A stretch of DNA of 64,000 nt, taken from Ochrobactrum chromiisoli. GTDB taxonomy: Bacteria; Pseudomonadota; Alphaproteobacteria; Rhizobiales; Rhizobiaceae. The stretch is from contig NZ_JAPHAV010000009.1 of assembly GCF_026241335.1 (NCBI RefSeq), forward strand, positions 1 to 64,000. The letters run 5' to 3'. Numbering within the stretch: the stretch's first letter is position 1; the number at the start of each line of letters is the position of its first letter. The notes under the pieces are model-generated. The model was not told the origin of the DNA, did not search any database, and was given only the letters and a program-made list of their open reading frames with translations. The translations under genes were made by a program, and so were the position numbers. Shown here piece after piece: positions 26,545-35,328 of the stretch.

Positions 26545-27711
26545 ATTCTTCAAGTGTGCTGTGAATTTCATCGACAGCAATATTGCGATCACAATAATCA
26601 TATTGAAATAGAACCTGTCGTCGGGCAGAGGAAAATAAACAAACTTTCCCAATACTCCGATGGTCATAGCAAACAAGATACCATGAAAACGGGGAAACGT
26701 CGCTCTGACCTCAGCTTTGTAAGTGGCCGCCCAAGCAACCAACATCACAACCAGCATCGCCAACCAGGTCTCGCTGTAAAGCGCGAATATCACGCCGCGA
26801 ATATAGGCTTTTACGAGCAATAACGGCGAAAAATCCGGGTGAAATCCAACCATATTTTTCTGTTGTTCGATACAACTGAAATAGAGGTGCGCCCACCAGC
26901 CGGGATGCTCGGCAGCATGTGAAATCATGGCACCCGCAACGGCTGAAGCAACAAAAGCAACAAGCAGAGGGAGTTTGCGCCAACCGAACATCACAGAAGC
27001 AATCAACAGAGCGAAGATCATGATGATATTATCGGGCCGGATGGTAAACGACAGCAGCAAAAGAATTGCGGCAACCCAATCCCGTTCTCGCATAAATGCA
27101 AATATAGCTGCCAAAGAAATAGCCGCCATAACGACATCGGGAAACACCGCTGCACTCATTGGCCCATAGCCTGCGATGAGAAGCGCGGGACCGATGAACA
27201 GCCCAGCTTCAAAGGCATTATAACGCCAGAGCATCACGAGGATTATGAAGCCCAATGCAAGCGCCGCTGCAAGGCTGATCAAGTGTCCACCACGGACTAA
27301 TCCAGTAAAAGGCTCAATCCACCGCAGCAATTGGACATAGCCTGCTTTAACGCGGTACATGACGAGTTGAGACTTAAAAAATTCAGGGTTTTCCCATTGA
27401 GCTCGACGCCAACCATCACTTGACCTCAACTGGCTAAGCTGATCCGATGACGCCGCCGCTTCAATCTGACGCCATGTTTCGGCATGAAGCGCAGTCGCAT
27501 CGGGATATCGATCCTCAAGCGCAGTCGCAACATATGGGATCATATCCCAATTATTGTCGGGCTTTTCAACTGAATAGATCACGACAACAGCCATAGCAAT
27601 TATAACGGATAATATGCCGGCTATTCGAAGCAACTGTCGGGATGCATAATCTGATAGGCACTTTGAACCAAGCGAGAGAATCCTGTCGATTATTGGTTTA
27701 TCAGTATGCAC
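26515..27711 (-). CDS. Polytopic membrane protein, GT-C glycosyltransferase-like, unknown
   Basis: 398 residues with about nine or ten membrane helices. An acidic motif follows the first helix (KPDNNWDMIPY), a layout typical of GT-C glycosyltransferases and mannosyltransferase-like proteins, but no family signature is certain. The start is GTG at 27711. The last eight or so residues and the stop are encoded inside a palindromic repeat, which suggests that the natural C-terminus was replaced by repeat insertion. The neighbouring FkbM methyltransferase (divergent, about 1 kb away) may hint at surface polysaccharide work. Confidence 0.65.
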   Translation of the reverse strand: MHTDKPIIDRILSLGSKCLSDYASRQLLRIAGILSVIIAMAVVVIYSVEKPDNNWDMIPYVATALEDRYPDATALHAETWRQIEAAASSDQLSQLRSSDGWRRAQWENPEFFKSQLVMYRVKAGYVQLLRWIEPFTGLVRGGHLISLAAALALGFIILVMLWRYNAFEAGLFIGPALLIAGYGPMSAAVFPDVVMAAISLAAIFAFMRERDWVAAILLLLSFTIRPDNIIMIFALLIASVMFGWRKLPLLVAFVASAVAGAMISHAAEHPGWWAHLYFSCIEQQKNMVGFHPDFSPLLLVKAYIRGVIFALYSETWLAMLVVMLVAWAATYKAEVRATFPRFHGILFAMTIGVLGKFVYFPLPDDRFYFNMIIVIAILLSMKFTAHLKNGAFPIIQSK

Positions 27712-28313
27712 TTAATACAGTCCCCTTAGCGTAGCGTAGCATCGTCCCTTAGCTCAAGCTTATTCCATATTCTTCGCACATACGTCATCTAATAATGAGC
27801 TGCTCCACCAACTAATTCATCCAAAGCCAACTTATCGAGAGACGATGCGAAATTATTGACGCGTTGGATTAGAACCATTGATGTTGAATAACTGCCCCAT
27901 CTGACATGCAGCGCTTTAAATTTCTTCGCTTTTTTCGATAGAGTCGTGCTGTCTGTGGGCAACCGGTCTGACTTGGGGTTTAAACGTTGCGGGCTGCATT
28001 TTCGGCTCGCATGCATCGGGGTTAATCTGCCGCTGCCACAAGTCCCACAACGATGAAATTATCAATATCAATAATGCGGCGGCAGGAATAAGCCGCGGAA
28101 ATGCCCATTCGATCTTAAGATGATTAAAACACTTTAATTCGTTTAAGCATCAATCAACACCCCAGATCATAATATAAGTAAAAACTAATATTATGATCCA
28201 CCAGAACGCCCATTTCTGATTGTTAGCTTTGTTAATATTAAATCAAACAACACGTATAACTTGACACTTAATTTCCCTATACCGTATCGCTGTGTTTAAC
28301 AGCGGGGGCATTG
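27712..28313. other. Gene-less stretch with an AT-rich palindrome
   Basis: No convincing gene. GATCATAATAT ... ATATTATGATC (28165-28198, 11-base arms) is the main structure. A TTGACA box near 28260 may serve the small gene that follows. Confidence 0.4.
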
Positions 28314-28613
28314 ATGCAGAACACAGTTGCGAACGTAATTTTGACATCGCGCGACACAATCCAAAACCATATGGAATTGGGCAATGTGACCGGCTCAAAG
28401 CTGAAAACTTTCAAAGCACCGCAAAGAAGGATCCGCAGCCGCACCGTGCAAAGGACAGAAAACTGCGCCCTTTCTCAGCACTTTGATGGCCGATACATCG
28501 ACGAACACAGCGGCTTCGATCGCCAGTTGACCCGCCAAGCCTCACGGCACACGCGAGGCGCGATGCCGATGCAGGGCGCTTATCCCATGTATTCGCACAT
28601 GCGTTCATTCTGA
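28314..28613 (+). CDS. Possible small basic hypothetical protein
   Basis: 99 residues, basic, no membrane segment, no family recognised. It starts ATG at 28314 (MQNTVANVILTSRD) and ends in AYPMYSHMRSF. The support is only an open frame, a TTGACA box upstream and a hairpin-like AAGCGCAG ... CTGCGCT after it. It may be non-coding. Confidence 0.3.
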   Translation: MQNTVANVILTSRDTIQNHMELGNVTGSKLKTFKAPQRRIRSRTVQRTENCALSQHFDGRYIDEHSGFDRQLTRQASRHTRGAMPMQGAYPMYSHMRSF

Positions 28614-28707
28614 TAGGAAAGCTATCAACTTTATCCTCATAGATAAGCGCAGTTTTGCCTGCGCTCTACATGATTTGATTTAAAACCCGATATGAGAGGG
28701 CTCGAGC

Positions 28708-29478
28708 ATGAATGCTCATGGAACATCGAAATTCAGAGGCTACGCGCGCACGTTGGCAGCACGCTGCATTCCGAATGGAGTCTTGAATCGAAGTGCTGCC
28801 TTGCGCGGGACGCGTTTTCTTGCCCATGCCGCCAGCCTCGCCAAGTCCGGTAAACAGCGCCCCTTTCAGATGGTCAATGTGGGCGCTTGTGACGGTGTTC
28901 TCTTTGACGATGTGACGCCTTGGCTTCACCGGATTCCCCGTTCCAAAGCAGTTCTAGTCGAACCTGTGCCATATAACTTGATCAGACTGCGCAAAAACTA
29001 TCCCGATACGGAACGGTTTAAAATTGAGCCGATAGCGATTACTCGGGAGCCCGGCACGATCACAGTTAAGACCTTCGATGCCAAAGCGCTAGAAGAAGGC
29101 GCATTGCCCATAGAGTTTATAGGTTGTTCTTCTGTCACAGACACGAATCTGATGTCTGGCAAGAATGTATGGGGGCCGGATGATCCGAATTTCCATAAGT
29201 TTGAACCTTACTTAAAGGAAATTGTTGTTCCGTCCGACACATTACAGGCTGTTCTGGACCGCAATAACGTTGAATATATCGATGCATTCTTAGTCGACTG
29301 CGAAGGGGCAGACTGGATTGTTTTCGAGCAGCTTGACCTGCAACGCTATCGTCCCGGCATGATCAAGGTGGAAGTTGGAGCTCTATCTCCAACGGACATT
29401 GGGAATGTTATCGTAAAACTGAAGGCTGCGGGCTACGACGTAGGTATATATTGCGAAGACGTTTGGGCGTTCAGCTAA
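28708..29478 (+). CDS. FkbM-family SAM-dependent methyltransferase
   Basis: 256 residues. SAM motif I is MVNVGACDGVLFDD (near residue 54), AVLVEPVPYN is the acidic ribose-binding strand, and DAFLVDCEGADWIVF (near 200) is the typical FkbM block. These enzymes O-methylate sugars or small molecules. It stands alone, with repeats on its 3' side; the target is unknown. A GAGGG ribosome site precedes the ATG. Confidence 0.85.
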   Translation: MNAHGTSKFRGYARTLAARCIPNGVLNRSAALRGTRFLAHAASLAKSGKQRPFQMVNVGACDGVLFDDVTPWLHRIPRSKAVLVEPVPYNLIRLRKNYPDTERFKIEPIAITREPGTITVKTFDAKALEEGALPIEFIGCSSVTDTNLMSGKNVWGPDDPNFHKFEPYLKEIVVPSDTLQAVLDRNNVEYIDAFLVDCEGADWIVFEQLDLQRYRPGMIKVEVGALSPTDIGNVIVKLKAAGYDVGIYCEDVWAFS

Positions 29479-29691
29479 AAAGGCGATCAGACTTACTGGA
29501 ATCCAGTGCTTAAAAATCGGCACAGCGCGTTCGGCTTTGGCTTTATCTTTCCGTTTGCGCGAAACGCGTGGACAGATTGGATGTGTACGAAAACGGACCG
29601 CGGCACATACAGCGGAATAACCTCCGTCTAGAGCACTTTCCAAAAAAGGGAAACCCACTTTCGGGAAAAATGTGCGTAAAAGCAAGCAGAT

Positions 29692-29729
29692 AGAGCATTT
29701 CCTGTCTCAGGTGAAACAGGAAATGCTCT
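29692..29729. repeat. Palindromic intergenic repeat (GCATTTCC family)
   Basis: Perfect 14-base arms AGAGCATTTCCTGT / ACAGGAAATGCTCT with a ten-base loop. The best-preserved copy in the window. Confidence 0.75.
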
Positions 29730-29849
29730 CAATGAATAACTTTAGGACAGGTTTGACACATCGTATTGGCATTTTAGGCGATTATCACATTGTATGATGT
29801 GGCGCCAAAGGTGCGCGCTCCCGCGCGTATAGCACCACCAATTTTTGTT

Positions 29850-29951
29850 AGAACGTGTTTCGATCTGTTGGAATTAGACCGGCACTCTAATCATTTGTTT
29901 TAACGTACCTCTTGCCCGAAAACCGTTTCACACTTTTCGGGATGCGCTCTA
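29850..29951. repeat. Brucellaceae-type palindromic intergenic repeat (about 100 bp)
   Basis: Same block order as 8869-8969: CGTGTTTCGATCTG, GACCGGCACTCTAATC, TTTGTTTTAACG, AAAACCGTTTCACAC, TTTTCGGGATGCGCTCT. Confidence 0.6.
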
Positions 29952-30089
29952 AAAGATGCGGGCCGAGGTAAGCAGAAAGGTTGCAGGCGCAAGGTGCAGC
30001 CCCGCAACAACACAACGCACTATGCGTATTGCCGATTGAATTTTCCACAATTACAGGCACAATACCGCTGAAATTTTGGGGAGGGCAAA

Positions 30090-31106
30090 TTGTTAGAAAA
30101 TGCGCTGCTTTATGATGCGCAAGGCCAGCCGCTGCTGAGCGGAAAACTAAATGCTTCCCGGGACTGGGCAGAGGTCAATGCCTTCTGCCATCGCGTTTAT
30201 ATGCCACTTGTAGCGCGCCCCCTCATCGACGGTGCCGACCCAAATGCCACTTTGCGTACATTATCGATCGGCCGGATCATTTTGAGCCGGTTCTGCTTTG
30301 GAGTGCCCACCAAAGCGGATGAATTCGACCCTTCCTCGGGCAACATTATCGTGGTCAACACCATGCGTGGAAGTGTGCGTCATCCATTGACGAACGGCAT
30401 CAGCGTCGACACCAGCCCCGGTGACAGCTATGTTGTGGATTGCAGTCGCACGGACTACTGGAACGTGGCGGACGGTCACGATCTTCAGTTCAACCTGACG
30501 ATACCCCATAAGCTCATGGAGGAAACAGCGCAGCGTTGGTACGGCTTCGTCCCGGAAGATGACCTTTGGAAGAAACGTTTGGTTTTCGGCCACCGCCAAT
30601 CTGCCTGGCTTTCCCTTCTCAACTACGCAACCCTTTCGGTCGACGCCCGGAATGACGGTATTTCCAGCCCCTTGATCGAAAAGCGGATCGAGGAAACCCT
30701 TTGTCTGGAGTTACTGCGTGGCTGGGCGGAAAGTGCCGGGCTCAATCTTGAGACCGGAGCGCGCGGTGCAGCCCCCCGATATGTGCGCGAGGCGGAACGT
30801 CTCATGAAAGAACGGGCGCATGAGGGACCCTCCGTAGCAGCGATTGCTGAACAGGTCGGCATTTCGGCCCGGAGCCTTTCCGAAGGGTTTCGGCGGTTTC
30901 GTGGCGTCACCCCGCATGACTATCTCACGGCCTGCCGTCTTGATGGTCTTCGCAAGGCGCTCGAAGAGGCAACGCCCGGGCAAACCGTGTCTGCAATTGC
31001 AGCGGAAAGAGGATATGTAAACCTCACCGCGATGACTGCGTCCTATCATCAGCGTTTCGGCGAAACGCCCTACCAGACACTGCGCAGCCGAACAGGGCGC
31101 GTGTGA
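30090..31106 (+). CDS. AraC-family transcriptional regulator
   Basis: 338 residues. The N-terminal part is a cupin-like sensor of the AraC_binding_2 type. The C-terminal double HTH (from about 235) contains VAAIAEQVGISARSLSEGFRR and VSAIAAERGYVNLTAMTASY, then RFGETPYQTLR. The start is TTG at 30090: GGGGAGGG lies five bases before it and no ATG is near. The zinc alcohol dehydrogenase lies 270 bases downstream on the same strand and is a likely target. Confidence 0.88.
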   Translation: MLENALLYDAQGQPLLSGKLNASRDWAEVNAFCHRVYMPLVARPLIDGADPNATLRTLSIGRIILSRFCFGVPTKADEFDPSSGNIIVVNTMRGSVRHPLTNGISVDTSPGDSYVVDCSRTDYWNVADGHDLQFNLTIPHKLMEETAQRWYGFVPEDDLWKKRLVFGHRQSAWLSLLNYATLSVDARNDGISSPLIEKRIEETLCLELLRGWAESAGLNLETGARGAAPRYVREAERLMKERAHEGPSVAAIAEQVGISARSLSEGFRRFRGVTPHDYLTACRLDGLRKALEEATPGQTVSAIAAERGYVNLTAMTASYHQRFGETPYQTLRSRTGRV

Positions 31107-31379
31107 CAACCCTCGCCACAAGGTCCTCATGCTGAGGTGAATTTTGACTGGATACGCGTTGTTCAATCCATTTCGGCAGGTGATCAAATGGTGTAGGCTG
31201 ATTTCTTCTGATTTGGAGTACTGGCTTCCTGAATGGACCAACCATCAGTCTTCGTCCATCCGCGGTCGTTGTCTACATTGCATGCAAGCGCCGACGGCGC
31301 CTCACTATCCGGACAGGAGTCAGGTTTGTGTGATCTTTGCAAAAATATGCTGAGGGGTATGCCCCCGAGGGAGGATATG

Positions 31380-32417
31380 ATGAAAGCGTTGGTTTATCAC
31401 GGACCAGGTAAAAAAGACTGGGTCGAAAAGCCCAAGCCGACCGTTCAGGAAGCAACGGATGTCATCGTGAGAATTACGAAGACGACGATCTGCGGCAGCG
31501 ATCTGCATATTCTGAAGGGCGATGTGCCAAGCGTCGCCGAAGGACGGACGCTCGGCCATGAGGGCGTTGGCATTGTTGAAGAGGTTGGCGGTGCGGTTCG
31601 CAACTTCCGCCGGGGCGATGCGGTGCTGATCTCGTGCATCACATCCTGCGGTTCCTGCCCAAACTGCAAACGACAGCTTTACTCCCATTGTGATGATGGC
31701 GGCTGGCAGCTCGGCAATACGATCGACGGCACACAGGCCGAATTTGTCCGCATTCGGCATGGCGACAACTCGCTCTATCCGATCCCGCAAGGTGCAGATG
31801 AAGAAGCATTGGTGATGCTTTCGGACATCTTGCCAACAGGGCTTGAAATCGGCGTGCAGGCGGGCGGTGTGAAGCCCGGTGATACGATCGCCATCGTAGG
31901 CGCAGGGCCAGTCGGCATGTCTGCACTCCTGACGGCGCAATTCTATTCACCCGGTAAGATCGTGATGATCGATATGGACCCGGCGCGTCTGGCTCTTGCG
32001 CGTCAGTTCGGCGCCACCGACACCATTCAGGTCGGTGAAGAAGACGCAGCCTCCCGGATCATGGAAATGACCGACGGACAGGGCGTCGATGTGGCGATTG
32101 AAGCCGTCGGTGTTCCCGCGACATTCGACATCTGCCAGAAGATCGTTTCGGCTGGCGGCAATATCGCGAATGTCGGCGTTCACGGGAAGCCAGTCGAGCT
32201 TCGCATTGAAGATCTCTGGATCAAGAACATAAAAATCTCGATGGGGTTGGTGAACACCAACACAACACCGATGCTGCTGAAGACCGTCAAGGCTGGTAAA
32301 TTCGATCCGAAAAAACTCATCACGCACCGTTTCCGACTTGATCAGATTCTGGACGCTTACGAAGTGTTCGGCAATGCTGCGCGCGAAAAGGCAATGAAAG
32401 TCATTCTCGCCGCCTGA
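31380..32417 (+). CDS. Zinc-dependent alcohol dehydrogenase (MDR family)
   Basis: 345 residues. Catalytic zinc: CGSDLHILKGD (Cys near 38) and GHEGVG (His near 61). Structural zinc: CGSCPNCKRQLYSHC (four Cys, 92-106). NAD fold: AIVGAGPVGMSALL. An open frame reaches back to 31233, but GGGAGG just before the ATG pair at 31377/31380 and the family start (MKALVYHG) fix the N-terminus at MKALVYH. It belongs to the formaldehyde/threonine-dehydrogenase-like class; substrate not resolved. Confidence 0.9.
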   Translation: MKALVYHGPGKKDWVEKPKPTVQEATDVIVRITKTTICGSDLHILKGDVPSVAEGRTLGHEGVGIVEEVGGAVRNFRRGDAVLISCITSCGSCPNCKRQLYSHCDDGGWQLGNTIDGTQAEFVRIRHGDNSLYPIPQGADEEALVMLSDILPTGLEIGVQAGGVKPGDTIAIVGAGPVGMSALLTAQFYSPGKIVMIDMDPARLALARQFGATDTIQVGEEDAASRIMEMTDGQGVDVAIEAVGVPATFDICQKIVSAGGNIANVGVHGKPVELRIEDLWIKNIKISMGLVNTNTTPMLLKTVKAGKFDPKKLITHRFRLDQILDAYEVFGNAAREKAMKVILAA

Positions 32418-32460
32418 AAACAGCAGAGAAACGGACACGAGACGCTGCGCTCTTGAAATC

Positions 32461-32482
32461 CGACCCGGCAAATGCCGGGTCG
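32461..32482. terminator. Strong hairpin between convergent genes
   Basis: Ten-base perfect arms, tiny loop, GC-rich. It sits between the alcohol dehydrogenase (plus) and the PTS IIB gene (minus). No T tract follows on the plus strand, so this is a candidate only. Confidence 0.4.
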
Positions 32483-32648
32483 GGCAATAACAAAGCCTAT
32501 AAAGCGAGCGGGCTCTTTCGCGAAAAATTCATTCGAACATGCTTCACTCTCAGAAGACTGGGGTCCCAGAGAGCCGGTACTCTAAAGCATTTCCAGCAAA
32601 AGTGCGAAGCGGTTTTGTGTTGGATAATGCATGAAAACAAATAGATAG

Positions 32649-32686
32649 GGCATTTCCGATGATTCGATCAAAACAGGAAATGCTCT
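32649..32686. repeat. Palindromic intergenic repeat (GCATTTCC family)
   Basis: GGGCATTTCC ... GGAAATGCTCT, with slightly decayed left arm. Confidence 0.6.
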
Positions 32687-32766
32687 AAGCAGCGCATGAT
32701 TCAACAATTAGTATCATTTTGAAACCGGCGTTTCTGCGAGCCGGATATTTGCCGTGAGTTCAGATC

Positions 32767-33054
32767 TCACTTGCGCAGTTCAGCTTCAATCTCATCGAGC
32801 GTTTTATCTTTGCCAATACCGGTTAAGAAAGGAAGCCCCTTTATGACAGGTTTGGTAACGGACGCAGAAATGGGGGTTGTGGAAACGATAAAGTCCACAT
32901 TATCAGCAAGGGACGGCACTTCCGTGGCTTTTGCCTGTTGAGCATTGAAGGTCAAACCGCGTTTTTTCATCTCTTCAGTGACAGCAGCATTGACTGCGGT
33001 TGATGTCGCAACACCGGTTCCGCACGCGAAGAGAATTGTTTTCATTTTAGCCAT
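32767..33054 (-). CDS. PTS IIB component, galactitol type
   Basis: 95 residues, the full length of a lone GatB-type domain. The phosphocysteine loop is ILFACGTGVATST (Cys near 10). The start is ATG at 33054 (MAKMKTI), preceded by GGAGG; a slightly longer frame from 33066 lacks such a site. It receives phosphate from the IIA gene just upstream and passes it to a polyol moved by the IIC protein. Last gene of IIC-IIA-IIB on the minus strand. Confidence 0.9.
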   Translation of the reverse strand: MAKMKTILFACGTGVATSTAVNAAVTEEMKKRGLTFNAQQAKATEVPSLADNVDFIVSTTPISASVTKPVIKGLPFLTGIGKDKTLDEIEAELRK

Positions 33055-33098
33055 GTTTTCCTCCATATGACTTTTGCAGCCAACAAAATGTGCAGTCT

Positions 33099-33560
33099 TT
33101 ATTGTAATGCGGTTGTAATGTCTTCAAAGCTGCATGCTGCTTTGAGCCTGTCGAGGGCATCAGCATCCTGAATGGTTGCCATGATCTGCTGCAAGGTCTC
33201 AATCTGTTGGTCCTTGTCATTGATGGCGAGCAGAAAGACATATCCGACCGGAACTGTCTCTTCCGGATCTTCCATATTGGCAAATGCAATCGGCATTTTG
33301 AGCGTTGCAAATGCAACACCGGCCTTGATCACATGTTCCGGGTCAGTATGCGGCACCGCAACATTGTCATCACGCTCAAGCGGCAATCCGGTTGGCATCG
33401 ATAATTCACGGCTTACAACTGCATCTGCGTAGCTGGGCTTTACATAGCCCAATTTTTCCAGCTTGCCTGCCAGAATGCGGATGATCTCTTCATTGGTTTT
33501 TGCGTCACTCTGAAGCTCGATTGCGTGTGGATTGAGATAATCAATCAGACCAGCAGCCAT
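33099..33560 (-). CDS. PTS IIA component, fructose/galactitol type
   Basis: About 153 residues, EIIA-2 fold. The phosphohistidine is in NVAVPHTDPEHV (near 66). The start is ATG at 33560 (MAAGLIDYL) or 33572 (MENGMAAG): GGAG lies in the right place for 33560. It is the middle gene of a three-gene PTS cassette; phosphate comes from an HPr, very likely the HPr-EI fusion 12 kb away in the same island. Confidence 0.88.
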   Translation of the reverse strand: MAAGLIDYLNPHAIELQSDAKTNEEIIRILAGKLEKLGYVKPSYADAVVSRELSMPTGLPLERDDNVAVPHTDPEHVIKAGVAFATLKMPIAFANMEDPEETVPVGYVFLLAINDKDQQIETLQQIMATIQDADALDRLKAACSFEDITTALQ

Positions 33561-33638
33561 TCCATTCTCCATTTGGAAACGACCGCACGCCTGCTTCGAC
33601 GTGCGGCTTTGATTATATTGCAAAATTGGCAGCCGAGG

Positions 33639-35051
33639 TCAGGCGGCCTTTTCTTCTGCGGGTTCGTCTTCGGCACCCGCCGCACGTTCCCATGCGAGTG
33701 TGTTGCGACGATAGAGCATGAACAGCACTGCAATCACAACCGCAATCACTGCGACGCCAAGCGTACCGCCAAGCCAGCTGATTGTTTTGATGATAATGTC
33801 TGGAACCCACAGGAACCCATCGACCACGGACGTAATCTGCAAGGCATTTTCTGGCAACTTGAAGCCTGACGAGACTGCCGCACTGGTAAAGAGGGGCGCG
33901 AGCGCATTGGCAACATAGAAGCCGATGGTCAAAGTCACGGTCCCCACCACAACCATGCGGAACACATTGCCTTTCAGAAGCGGAGCCGTCATTGCAACGA
34001 TAAACGGAATAACCGCAAGATCGGCGAACAGGATCACGCGATTGCCCGGCAGAATGACCGAAAGGATGATCGCAATCGGCACCAGAATGAGCGCCGACGA
34101 AATTGCTGCCGGATGCCCGATCAGGATGGCCGAATCGAGGCCGACGAGAAGTTCGCGGTCGCCTGTCCGCTTACGCACAAATTCCTGTGCAGCATCGGAA
34201 ACCGGCAACAAGCCTTCCATCAGGATTTTGACCATGCGAGGCAAAAGCAACATCACCGCTGCCAGCGTCATACCCGTGCCCAGAACCTTGGCAAGCACCG
34301 TGCCAAAATCACCCGCATTATAAAATGCTATTGTGCCAAGCACGAGACCGATGACCAGCCCCATAACAACGGGCTCACCAAACACACCAAAGCGGCGTTC
34401 AATGGTTTCGGTGTTGATGTTGATTTTATTAATGCCGGGAATGCGGTCCATGATCCAGTTGAGCACAATAGCAATCGGCAAGATCTGCGCAGAAGCCAAA
34501 TGCGGCACAGACACACCCGGAATGCCGTAGAACTGTTGCACCGCGCGTGCCGACCAATCGGCAAACAACAAGGACAAGGCCGCAACAAGTGCTGCAACAA
34601 TAATGCCATAAGCGATGTTATCCGTTGCAGCGACAACCAATGAGCCTACGAAAGCAAAGTGCCAGAAATTCCAGACATCGACATTGAGCGTGCGCGTCCA
34701 ACGCATCAGCAACAGGGCGATGTTGACCAGAATTCCAACTGGAATAACCCACAAGCCCACCGATGAACCAAAGGCAATGGCCGCAGCGGACGGCCAGCCC
34801 ACATCGACGATATCACGCTTGATGCCAGTGTTGGTGACAATTGCCTGGGCCACTTCACCGATAGAGGTGAACATCAGGCCCAGAACCAGATTAATACCGA
34901 TGAAAGCGACACCGATGGTTATGGCAGCGCGGAAGGCTTTACCGACTTTCGCGCCCAGTACCACCGCAATAATGAAGATGACGATAGGCAACAGAACCGT
35001 TGCCCCAAGCGTATCGACCGCCGTTTTTAGTCCGCTCAGAAATGCGTCCAT
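33639..35051 (-). CDS. PTS IIC permease, galactitol type
   Basis: 470 residues, hydrophobic throughout with roughly ten to twelve membrane helices, matching the EIIC-GAT family in length and layout (FYGIPGVSVPH loop, NINTETIERRFGVFGEP, LLPVSDAAQEFV). GGGAGGAG stands before the ATG. First gene of the IIC-IIA-IIB operon, divergent from the DRL/E1/E2 operon with 277 bases between. The gatC family takes up hexitols, but related members serve pentitols or tetritols, so the substrate must be read from context. Confidence 0.9.
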   Translation of the reverse strand: MDAFLSGLKTAVDTLGATVLLPIVIFIIAVVLGAKVGKAFRAAITIGVAFIGINLVLGLMFTSIGEVAQAIVTNTGIKRDIVDVGWPSAAAIAFGSSVGLWVIPVGILVNIALLLMRWTRTLNVDVWNFWHFAFVGSLVVAATDNIAYGIIVAALVAALSLLFADWSARAVQQFYGIPGVSVPHLASAQILPIAIVLNWIMDRIPGINKININTETIERRFGVFGEPVVMGLVIGLVLGTIAFYNAGDFGTVLAKVLGTGMTLAAVMLLLPRMVKILMEGLLPVSDAAQEFVRKRTGDRELLVGLDSAILIGHPAAISSALILVPIAIILSVILPGNRVILFADLAVIPFIVAMTAPLLKGNVFRMVVVGTVTLTIGFYVANALAPLFTSAAVSSGFKLPENALQITSVVDGFLWVPDIIIKTISWLGGTLGVAVIAVVIAVLFMLYRRNTLAWERAAGAEDEPAEEKAA

Positions 35052-35245
35052 TTAATTCTCCTCCCGCCGGAACACTCCCAAAGTGCGCCGAGCTACCAGA
35101 ACGCCATTATTAGCTTGCACGTATCGGCGTTTCAAAATCTGAATTGCGCGAAACAGCAGAACTTTTGTATTCTATAACAAACTAAAGTCTAATAACAAGC
35201 TGCCATTAACGTTCGCGTGCCGACGCGTCATTGTGAACACTGGTA

Positions 35246-35274
35246 TTGACTTAAAAACAAATGTTCATTAATTG
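35246..35274 (+). promoter_or_regulatory. Promoter with operator motif upstream of the DRL/E1/E2 operon
   Basis: TTGACT (35246-35251) followed by the motif AAAACAAATGTTC (35254-35266) in the spacer and TAATTG as possible -10. The identical 13-mer lies in the same position of the glucitol-PTS promoter (50291-50279, minus). AACA-AA-TGTT is a short palindrome, as expected for a SorC/DeoR-type operator. Confidence 0.55.
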
Positions 35275-35328
35275 ATTATGCATCAGAGGAGACTGCGAGA
35301 ATTTTGCAGAGACGTTCAGGAGGAAACG

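Larger units (their letters stand above)
29479..30089. other. Gene-less stretch rich in palindromic repeats
   Basis: Two repeat families sit here: AGAGCATTTCCTGT ... ACAGGAAATGCTCT (29692-29729) and the 100-bp Bru-RS-like unit (29850-29951). Before them, AGAGCACTTTCC with TTTCGGGAAAAATGTGCG (29630-29690) looks like a third, degenerate unit. The last 100 bases probably hold the promoter of the AraC gene. Confidence 0.5.
32418..32766. other. Spacer with hairpin and palindromic repeat
   Basis: CGACCCGGCA / TGCCGGGTCG (32461-32482) forms a strong hairpin without a T run between convergent genes. A second unit, 32577-32686, carries AAAGCATTTCC and GGGCATTTCC ... GGAAATGCTCT of the common repeat family. 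No gene seen. Confidence 0.5.

Noticed and set aside
27789-28016. Minus-strand frame of 75 codons before the FkbM region
   Set aside because: Basic, no family, no ribosome site; cannot be told from chance.
31233-31379. N-terminal extension of the zinc alcohol dehydrogenase
   Set aside because: The 49 extra residues do not fit the family and a strong GGGAGG site stands before the internal ATG.
32461-32482. Riboswitch or small RNA at the strong hairpin
   Set aside because: Only a single short stem is seen between convergent genes; no conserved riboswitch elements.
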